Positions 23,273-29,007 of a stretch of 29,007 bases of DNA are shown here, one piece after another. The stretch comes from Candidatus Desantisiibacteriota bacterium. GTDB taxonomy: Bacteria > JACRDZ01. Within the stretch, counting starts at the first letter, position 1, and the number at the start of each line of letters is the position of its first letter. The notes below the pieces were generated by a model. It was not told the origin of the DNA. It saw only the letters and a list, made by a program, of their open reading frames with translations, and searched no databases. The stretch is taken from NCBI GenBank assembly GCA_016209155.1, contig JACQWU010000138.1, forward strand, positions 1 to 29,007, written 5' to 3'. Made by a program: the position numbers and the translations under genes.

Positions 23273-23828
23273 AATTAAAAATATAATTTATAGAAAAATC
23301 GCAAACAGGAGTTTGCTCCTACCTGCAATGTGTATCTTATTTTTTATATTAAATTTAAGCTTATCTATTTCAGCAGAAAACATATCAGCCAATCTTTTAA
23401 TTGAAAAATTTAAAGATTATGACAGGAAGAATGTAACCCTTTTGGGAGAAGCTATTGGTGATAAGATGGCAAGAAAGGGAGGTGTATGGATAAATATCTG
23501 CGATTCTACCGGTACTGCTATGGGTGTATGGTTTAGACCGGAAGATGCTGGTAAAATCAATGTACTTGGTTCTTATAATTTTAGAGGTGATTTGATAAGT
23601 GTGACAGGTATTTATAATCGCGCATGTTTAAGTCATAAAGGAGAGATAGATCTGCATGCGGTTTCCTTCAAAATAATTCAGCGCGGATATCCAATAAAAC
23701 ATCCGGTTTCTAAAATAAAATTTCAGCTTTTTATTATACTTGCTATTTCCAGCATTGTTTTAATTTTTATATGGAAAAAATATTTTAAACATAAAATTGA
23801 AATTGAAGGTAATCACTTAAATGATTAA
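23250..23828 (+). CDS. Membrane-anchored extracytoplasmic OB-fold protein
   Basis: This is a 192-residue protein. A first hydrophobic segment (about 22-40, ending ISA-EN) acts as a signal or anchor. A central OB-fold-like domain (about 48-145) has FKDYDRKNVTLLGEAIGD, GGVWINICD, AMGVWF and the conserved RAC..HKGEIDLHA block (C126, H129, H136). A second span (about 157-175) is followed by a basic tail. I recall similar OB-fold membrane proteins but no established function. The ATG at 23250 overlaps the trkH end by 23 nt and has CAGGAG upstream. The ATG at 23329 lacks a ribosome-binding site. With the 23250 start, residues 17-25 (KIANRSLLL) are encoded by a REP-like element. Confidence 0.75.
   Translation: MHLLLVNKIKNIIYRKIANRSLLLPAMCILFFILNLSLSISAENISANLLIEKFKDYDRKNVTLLGEAIGDKMARKGGVWINICDSTGTAMGVWFRPEDAGKINVLGSYNFRGDLISVTGIYNRACLSHKGEIDLHAVSFKIIQRGYPIKHPVSKIKFQLFIILAISSIVLIFIWKKYFKHKIEIEGNHLND
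23299..23323 (-). repeat. Third REP-like element, within the 5' part of the OB-fold gene
   Basis: Read on the - strand it is GGTAGGAGC, AAA, CTCCTG, TTT, GCGA. The same frame as both copies at 20053-20139 is kept, with the variable stem triplets AAA/TTT instead of AAT/ATT or AGT/ACT. It folds as GCAAAC/GTTTGC around AGGA (+ strand). It lies just past the trkH stop, inside the overlapping reading frame of the next gene. Confidence 0.8.
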
Positions 23829-23848
23829 GAAAAAAGCGGTAAATTTTG

Positions 23849-23877
23849 TTGACAAATGTGTCTTTATAATTTATAAT
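23849..23877 (+). promoter_or_regulatory. Perfect consensus sigma70 promoter of the tetR-type gene
   Basis: TTGACA (23849-23854) and TATAAT (23872-23877) have exactly 17 nt between them. A second TATAAT lies at 23865-23870. Transcription would start near 23884, at the edge of the operator-like palindrome. Confidence 0.85.
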
Positions 23878-23884
23878 TTTTATG

Positions 23885-23902
23885 TAAGTAAACATTTACT
23901 TA
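23885..23902. promoter_or_regulatory. TetR-type operator palindrome TAAGTAAA-CA-TTTACTTA
   Basis: Perfect 8-bp arms flank a 2-bp centre, located just downstream of the -10 box and 12 nt upstream of the regulator's start codon. This is the classic place for an autorepressor site, and 18-bp palindromes with TAAGTAAA-like arms are common for TetR regulators of efflux or lipid genes. Confidence 0.8.
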
Positions 23903-23914
23903 TAAGGGAATAAT

Positions 23915-24517
23915 ATGAGTATAAGAATTGCAAAAAATCATTTACTTAGAAAAAATGAGATAGTTGAAAGTGCGCGGAGAATTATCAGTAATCATGGTAT
24001 TGAACGGCTTACTATCCGCGAAATAGCAAAAGATCTTAAGTTAACTGACGGGGCTTTATACAGGCATTTTAAAAGTAAAAAAGAAATAATGGAGTTATTA
24101 ATAGAAGATATCGAAAATACTTTACTTGGCACAATAGAATCTGCGGCTAAAATAGCGGATTGTCCGCTGGAAAAATTAGAAAATATTCTTTTATCTCATT
24201 TATCTTATTCGGAGCAAAGAAAGGGAATAACTTACATTGTCATAGTTGAAACTCTTAATTTACATGATAAAACTTTACAAGCAAAGATGTATAAAGTTAT
24301 AGAAAAATATCTTAGAAAAATAGAAGAAATGCTTGTTGAAGGTGTAAAGTCAGGGAAATTAAAAAAAGATACTAATAAAACTTTATCAAGCATAGCTTTT
24401 TTTGGCATTGTGCAGTCGCTGGTTACAATTTGGGCATTAAGCGGATATAAATATTCATTAGAGAAAAATCATATTAAGGAAATATTCAATATTTATATAG
24501 ATGGAATACGATCATGA
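23915..24517 (+). CDS. TetR/AcrR family transcriptional regulator
   Basis: This is a 200-residue repressor. The N-terminal helix-turn-helix (about 14-60) reads ARRIISNHGIERLTIREIAKDL, then LTDGALYRHFKSKKEIMELL, the TetR signature. The C-terminal half (about 70-200) is helical and would bind the inducer. It has its own perfect promoter and an operator-like palindrome, so autoregulation is likely. The ribosome-binding site AAGGGAA is moderate. TetR genes usually sit beside the gene they control. Downstream there is only a 40-residue stub, so the original target may be lost or elsewhere. Confidence 0.94.
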   Translation: MSIRIAKNHLLRKNEIVESARRIISNHGIERLTIREIAKDLKLTDGALYRHFKSKKEIMELLIEDIENTLLGTIESAAKIADCPLEKLENILLSHLSYSEQRKGITYIVIVETLNLHDKTLQAKMYKVIEKYLRKIEEMLVEGVKSGKLKKDTNKTLSSIAFFGIVQSLVTIWALSGYKYSLEKNHIKEIFNIYIDGIRS

Positions 24518-24581
24518 ATATGCTATTGTAAAAAGAGGAGAGAGAGGTAAAATTTGTTATGGGGGAAATTGGAGTTGAAAG

Positions 24582-24704
24582 ATGAAGTTTAAAAATTTTC
24601 TTTTCTTTCTATTTGCTATTATCATTGCCTCAATTTTATTTTTTGCCGGTTCTTATATTGTTGAATTAGTAGTTAAAAGTAGTACCCACACAAGATTATT
24701 TTAA
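24582..24704 (+). CDS. 40-residue peptide with one membrane span, probably a gene remnant
   Basis: ATG at 24582, with GGAG about 10 nt upstream, opens a frame ending at TAA 24702-24704. It encodes a basic start (MKFKN), a strong hydrophobic helix (about 6-24) and VELVVKSSTHTRLF. The pattern is that of the N-terminus of a membrane-anchored protein (AsmA- or transporter-accessory-like) that stops abruptly, which fits a truncated former target of the TetR regulator. A functional small peptide cannot be excluded. Confidence 0.4.
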   Translation: MKFKNFLFFLFAIIIASILFFAGSYIVELVVKSSTHTRLF

Positions 24705-25042
24705 ATATAAGAACAGTATGGTCATATTTTTTATCCATTTTTATAAGCAGACAAATATTTGCAGCACTTGTCTTTTAATATTTTGCAAGTTCTGTCTGTA
24801 TCCAACCTTTTAATTATTCATTTTTGAGTGTCCCTGTTGTTTTTCTATTAAAATTCCTGATTTCCTTTCTAATAATTTTGAACAATTACGATTATTTGTT
24901 AAAATTTATTGACTTATAATATGGATTGGGGTTAAAATATTATTATTTCATTTTAAAATTTTAGTTAATTTGAATAAATCATTTTCATAATTTATATAAT
25001 CAGTTATGAAAGCTCTTAATCTTAACATGGTAAGAGGAAGAT
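24705..25042. other. Non-coding gap between the gene stub and the giant surface protein
   Basis: No reading frame with a credible start was found. An imperfect inverted repeat lies at 24748-24798: CAGACA...TTGCA on the left and TGCAA...TGTCTG on the right. It is AT-rich otherwise. The right end contains the likely promoter of the next gene. Confidence 0.5.
24970..25000 (+). promoter_or_regulatory. Possible promoter of the giant surface protein gene
   Basis: TTGAAT (24970-24975) and TATAAT (24995-25000) are separated by 19 nt, longer than ideal. The start codon at 25043 has AGAGGAAG upstream. Confidence 0.4.
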
Positions 25043-28000
25043 ATGATTATTAAAAAGATAATTTCAAAAATATTAACTAAGACCTCAATGAAAATAGTAT
25101 TATTAATAATATTATGTGCAATAATAGTATCATACTATAAAAGCTTCTATCATTGGAATAAGCCGCAGAATACTTATAAATTATCTAAAAAAATTATATC
25201 AAATAAGTCCTCTGTTTTTAACAAAAAAAATAGTACCCATGAGATTGTAACTTACAGCATTTCCGGAAATATAAATTCAAATGGAATTCCTTTAACCGGT
25301 GTATCTGTTGCATTAGACGGTGCAAGTCATGATATTAGTTTTACGGATAAGAATGGAAATTATTCTTTTCATGGACTTTTAAATGGAGATTATACTGTTA
25401 ATATAGATAGATATTTTCCTCCGGTTAAAAAATATTTTTTTGATCCGGCAAATAAAGCTATATTTATTAACAATGCGAATATCATGGATATAAATTTTAA
25501 TGGTATTCCTGTCTATAACATTTACGGGAACATAACTTCAGAGAATGATCCGCTTTCTAATGTAACTGTAGCTTTAAGCGGGACAGGTTTGGAATATGAA
25601 ACAACTGAAACTGATTCAACAGGGAGATATTCGTTCTCCATACTTATAGGCGGAGATTATGTAGTTTCGCCATCCAAAAATGAATATATTTTTGATCCTA
25701 AAAATATCTCCTTAACTATTTATGATACGATTCATTCCGCTATAAATTTTAATGCTAAACATGTTTGCAGTATTTCCGGAAATATAACTTCAGCCGGCAA
25801 TTCTTTTTATAATTCTTCTTCTGCTCATACTCATAATACTTCAGATGCCAGCTTTATAGCAACTCCTATTTCCGCTCATGGCATTTCCGGTAAAATAAGT
25901 TTAAATGGGAATACCTTTACCGATGTAACTGTAACATTAAGCGGTGCAGGTTCCGGAAATGCAATAACTGATATAAACGGGAATTATTTTTTTACCGGAC
26001 TTGCAAATGGAGATTATATTGTTACTCCATCTAAAGCAGGATTTATTTTTACTCCTTTAAATCAGAATGTAAATATTAATAGTGCAGATAAGGCAAATAT
26101 CAATTTTACTACAGTCACTTATAGTATTTCAGGTAATATCACTCTTGATGATGGTGGTTATATTAGAAATATAAATGTAGCATTAGGAGGAGAATCATCC
26201 GGAAATACAACATCCAGTGCAAGAGGGTATTATTCTTTTCCCGGACTTATAAATGGGATATATATTATTACACCATCTAAACCCGGATATGTTTTCGCTC
26301 CGGTAAATCAAAGAATTAGTATTTTAGGATCAAATCAAGTGAATGAAAATTTTATAGTAAGCAAGTCTGTTCCAATAGTTGAGGTTAATGATGACATTTC
26401 TTTTTCGACAAACTGGAAAAAGAGTTTTATTTATTTAATTGATAAAAAAATAATTATTGCTGCAACACTGACTATTGAGGATAGTACAATTATTAAATTT
26501 AAGCAAGACGGATCTTTAAATGTAGTTTATGATGGGAATATTATTGCAAACGGGAAAAAAAATGCTCCGGTTATTTTCACATCATTTAAGGATGATGTCC
26601 ATGGCGGAGATACTAATAAAGATGGAACAGCGACAATACCTGCCGCAGTGGATTGGGGGAATATTATTGCCGGAAATGGGTCCGTATTCAACTATTGTGA
26701 ATTTTATTATGCCGGTAATGTTGATAAAAATACATTACGAATATTGAATAACAATACAGCTGCCGTGACTAACTGTATTTTTGCCAATAATGGCGGCGGG
26801 GGAGAGATAAACAACTGGGTGGCAACTTTTGATGCTTTTAAAGCTAGGGAACAGACAATTATTAAAAATAATATTTTTTATAATAATACAATACCGCTTG
26901 GAATAAATCCAAATATCAGTATTGATTCCAGCAACATATTCCATAATCCGTCAAATCCCAAACAGGTGCCTTTTGTGACAAATTGGCTGGAAATATTAAG
27001 TGGTGCATCTTTGATATTAAAAGATAATGTAATAATTAAATTTTTTGAAAATAGTTATATTAAAGTACATGGGGCTCTGATTGCCAATGCAACAGCAGGG
27101 AATAATATAGTATTTACCTCAATTAACGATGATACACATGGAGGAGATACAAATAGTGATAATGGTTCTATAAATCCTGTTGCAAATGATTGGATTAGTA
27201 TAGCTATTGATGCAAATGGATCAATATTTAATAATTGTGAAATTTATTATGGCGGTGATAACGGAGCATATTCCGGTTATAATCAGTCTGCTTTAGAAAT
27301 AACTAATAATTCAAAAGTGATAATTACAAATACTATTTTTGCTCATAATGGTATGGGAACTATTGATAATAACATTGCCGCTTTAAATGCAATAGCGGCT
27401 AATAGTGATTCAACAATTATTAAAAATAATATTTTTTATGATAATCTAAAGCCAATTATAATAAATGCTGAGACAGCTAATTTTGATAGTACAAATCTTT
27501 ACCATAATCCAAAAAATCAGGCTAAAAAAAATATTTATAATGGAATATTTATAACAGGAAATATATCCGGGAATATTCTCTGGGCTGAGACAGAAGTTCC
27601 ATATGTAGTAAGTTCTATAGATATAGATGATAGTGCATTTCTAACTCTTGGGGATAATGTTGTAGTCAAATTTAAGCAAGATGAAAATATCGGGGTATAC
27701 GGTAAATTCAATGTGCATGGAACTCTTGTTTCCAATGCTACAACAGGGAAAAACATAATATTTACATCAATTAAGGATGATAAGTATTGCGGTGATACAA
27801 ATGGTGATGGGAATGCTGCAATTCCTCTTCCTAAGGATTGGTCTGGTATTTCGGTTGATGCAAATGGTTCAATATTCAACAATTGTGAAATTTACTATGG
27901 CGGCGGAAAAACAAACCAAATTTTTTATTTATCCGCTTTAAATATTAATAACTATGCAAAAGTAACGATCACAAATTCTGTTTTTGCACATAACGGCGGT

Positions 28001-28567
28001 GGAACGATTAATGATGATTTTGCCGCTTTATCTGCAGGGAAAGCCGGTAATGATTCAATTATTAAAAATAATGTTTTTTATGATAATACAAAACCTATAG
28101 TAATAAATGCTGAAATAGTTGATTTTGACAGCACCAATTTATACCATAATCCGGAAAATTCTGCACAAAAAAATGCTTACAACGGGATATTTGTAACAGG
28201 AAATATATCTAATAAAATTATCTGGTCTGAGACAGAAATTCCATTTGTGATTGATTTTATAGTTATAAATGATCGTGCATCCCTGACTCTTGAAGATAAT
28301 GTTGTTATAAAGTTTAAACAAAATGGCAAAATTGATTTGTCCGGCGATTTTATTGGTTATAATAATCCCGGTGTATGGTTTACATCAATAAAAGATGATG
28401 CACTTCTTGGAAATACTGATAATGTTATTTCAGTGCCTTGCAATGGAGATTGGCAGGGCATCTGGGTTAATAATGGTGAGTATTGGATCCAGCCGAATAA
28501 TTATTTATATTCACATGGAAGTCCTGTTAAAGGTGTTAATAGAGAAAACGCTGCAAAAATTAGATGA
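25043..28567 (+). CDS. Giant secreted surface protein: Cna-B-like repeats plus beta-helix repeats
   Basis: This is a 1174-residue protein with an N-terminal hydrophobic anchor or signal (about 16-31). Residues about 71-441 hold carboxypeptidase-regulatory/Cna-B-like beta-sandwich repeats with the form 'YSISGNI...GV.VALSG......TD.NGNYSF.GL.NGDY.V.PSK.GY.F.P': units at about 71-153, 157-240, 279-357 and 359-441, and a stub at about 241-278. Residues about 445-1174 form a parallel beta-helix built of long repeats (about 180-215 residues), each with LTLxDNVVIKFKQ, NIIFTSIKDDxxGGDTN, DWxxIxIDANGSIFNNCEIYYGG, IIKNNIFYDN and DSTNLYHNP. The GDTNxDG loops may bind Ca2+. No sorting or PEP-CTERM tail is seen, and the last unit is incomplete. 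It is probably exported and displayed at the surface or in the matrix. Confidence 0.85.
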   Translation: MIIKKIISKILTKTSMKIVLLIILCAIIVSYYKSFYHWNKPQNTYKLSKKIISNKSSVFNKKNSTHEIVTYSISGNINSNGIPLTGVSVALDGASHDISFTDKNGNYSFHGLLNGDYTVNIDRYFPPVKKYFFDPANKAIFINNANIMDINFNGIPVYNIYGNITSENDPLSNVTVALSGTGLEYETTETDSTGRYSFSILIGGDYVVSPSKNEYIFDPKNISLTIYDTIHSAINFNAKHVCSISGNITSAGNSFYNSSSAHTHNTSDASFIATPISAHGISGKISLNGNTFTDVTVTLSGAGSGNAITDINGNYFFTGLANGDYIVTPSKAGFIFTPLNQNVNINSADKANINFTTVTYSISGNITLDDGGYIRNINVALGGESSGNTTSSARGYYSFPGLINGIYIITPSKPGYVFAPVNQRISILGSNQVNENFIVSKSVPIVEVNDDISFSTNWKKSFIYLIDKKIIIAATLTIEDSTIIKFKQDGSLNVVYDGNIIANGKKNAPVIFTSFKDDVHGGDTNKDGTATIPAAVDWGNIIAGNGSVFNYCEFYYAGNVDKNTLRILNNNTAAVTNCIFANNGGGGEINNWVATFDAFKAREQTIIKNNIFYNNTIPLGINPNISIDSSNIFHNPSNPKQVPFVTNWLEILSGASLILKDNVIIKFFENSYIKVHGALIANATAGNNIVFTSINDDTHGGDTNSDNGSINPVANDWISIAIDANGSIFNNCEIYYGGDNGAYSGYNQSALEITNNSKVIITNTIFAHNGMGTIDNNIAALNAIAANSDSTIIKNNIFYDNLKPIIINAETANFDSTNLYHNPKNQAKKNIYNGIFITGNISGNILWAETEVPYVVSSIDIDDSAFLTLGDNVVVKFKQDENIGVYGKFNVHGTLVSNATTGKNIIFTSIKDDKYCGDTNGDGNAAIPLPKDWSGISVDANGSIFNNCEIYYGGGKTNQIFYLSALNINNYAKVTITNSVFAHNGGGTINDDFAALSAGKAGNDSIIKNNVFYDNTKPIVINAEIVDFDSTNLYHNPENSAQKNAYNGIFVTGNISNKIIWSETEIPFVIDFIVINDRASLTLEDNVVIKFKQNGKIDLSGDFIGYNNPGVWFTSIKDDALLGNTDNVISVPCNGDWQGIWVNNGEYWIQPNNYLYSHGSPVKGVNRENAAKIR
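26400..28567 (+). repeat. Long internal direct repeats encoding beta-helix units
   Basis: Four copies are anchored by the DDxxxGGDTN coding motif at about 26590, 27122, 27771 and 28387. The second and third copies are similar at DNA level too: GATGCAAATGG followed by TCAATATT and AATTGTGAAATTTA occurs near 27210 and 27857, and ACAGGAAATATATC occurs near 27555 and 28197. This indicates recent duplication within the gene, while the fourth copy has lost its second half. Confidence 0.75.
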
Positions 28568-28572
28568 TTGAT

Positions 28573-29007
28573 TTACATAACAACTGTTTTTTTCTCAAGT
28601 TTCTTTTTAATATTTGGAAAAGTGTCTATATTTGTATGAGGGAGAAAAAGAGCGGAAATATATTCGTTCATAAAAAGTGAAGAAACGCTCAGTTCGACAT
28701 AGGTTATATTTTTTGCAATATGTTCTGCTTCCTTTCGCATTTTGCTGGATAATAAAACAAGCTGAGCTCCCATGACAGAAGTATTTCCTATATATTTAAA
28801 TTTATTACACGGCAAATCAGGCAGCATCCCCAGTGTAATTGCTTTTTCAATATTGAGATAATTTCCGAATCCTCCTGCAATTAAAAATTGATGTATATCA
28901 TCAAAAGAAAATCCCATATGCTTTAGGAGTACAGAAAAACCTGCATAGATAGCTCCTTTTGTTCTTATGATATTATCTATGTCTGCTTCTGTAAGAACAA
29001 TATCTTC
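28573..29007 (-). CDS. RACo-like ASKHA-domain 2Fe-2S protein, C-terminal part (runs off window)
   Basis: The frame stays open to the right edge, so the gene begins outside the window. The visible 144 residues cover the C-terminus of the ASKHA domain of COG3894-type proteins (reductive activators of corrinoid proteins and relatives): ADIDNIIRTKGAIYAG, FLIAGGFGNYLNIEKAITLGMLPDLP, YIGNTSVMGA, TYVELSVSSLFMNEYISALFLPHT. The N-terminal ferredoxin-like domain is not visible. An ATG at 28917 is internal and not the start. The stop lies 5 nt from the stop of the convergent surface-protein gene. It may point to a corrinoid-dependent methyltransferase system in the organism (inferred). Confidence 0.88.
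   Translation of the reverse strand, partial: EDIVLTEADIDNIIRTKGAIYAGFSVLLKHMGFSFDDIHQFLIAGGFGNYLNIEKAITLGMLPDLPCNKFKYIGNTSVMGAQLVLLSSKMRKEAEHIAKNITYVELSVSSLFMNEYISALFLPHTNIDTFPNIKKKLEKKTVVM

Noticed and set aside
28573-28917. A complete 114-residue gene at the right end
   Set aside because: The frame is open to the window edge and the upstream residues also match the family, so the ATG at 28917 is internal and the gene is cut by the window boundary.

Overview
The window is AT-rich chromosomal DNA (roughly one third G+C by eye) from a bacterium with two membranes. Evidence for this includes a likely outer-membrane beta-barrel protein, a probable lipoprotein, signal-peptide proteins and consensus sigma70-type promoters. 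The gene mix (short class Hcp, RACo-like ASKHA protein, TreT plus DUF5752, IPT/TIG lipoprotein, giant repeat-rich surface protein) fits an anaerobic or facultative uncultured lineage. I cannot name the phylum from sequence alone. No rRNA, tRNA, CRISPR array, insertion sequence or prophage was recognised.

Layout. 1-6.8 kb (+ strand): hybrid cluster protein, an RlmN-family radical SAM enzyme, a broken truD, a beta-barrel protein, a broken accA, and the t6A genes tsaE and tsaB. 6.9-12.6 kb (+): IPT/TIG lipoprotein, guaA, a phasin-like helical protein and a UbiB/ABC1 kinase. 12.6-19.8 kb (- strand): a CPA2-type antiporter with CBS domains, then a tight five-gene trehalose operon (small membrane protein, a sensor-HAMP-trehalose-6-phosphate synthase fusion, trehalose-phosphatase, DUF5752, TreT). 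That operon is read from a good promoter through a hairpin-rich leader of about 155 nt. 19.8-20.45 kb: a non-coding divergent region with the operon leader, a pair of inverted REP-like elements and a promoter plus terminator hairpin ahead of trkA. 20.45-23.8 kb (+): two single-RCK TrkA proteins, a 47-residue membrane peptide, a broken trkH and a membrane-anchored OB-fold protein. 23.8-29 kb: a TetR gene with a perfect promoter and an operator-like palindrome, a 40-residue gene stub, a 1174-residue secreted repeat protein, and the C-terminal part of a RACo-like protein running off the right edge on the - strand.

How it works together. From 12.6 to 23.8 kb the genes form an ion and osmolyte block: monovalent cation antiport, two routes to trehalose, and Trk-type potassium uptake. 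The trehalose-6-phosphate synthase is fused to a membrane sensor, which suggests that solute synthesis could be switched directly by an extracytoplasmic signal.

The strongest oddity is that three conserved genes (truD, accA, trkH) each lack an internal block (about 60, 80 and 185 nt, estimated against remembered E. coli proteins). Each also shifts frame at the gap, while the flanking protein sequence is well preserved on both sides. Either the assembly dropped these segments or the genome has suffered recent small deletions, and read mapping would decide. The second notable signal is a REP-like repeat family with three copies whose stems vary in a compensated way. One copy lies inside the 5' coding part of the OB-fold gene.
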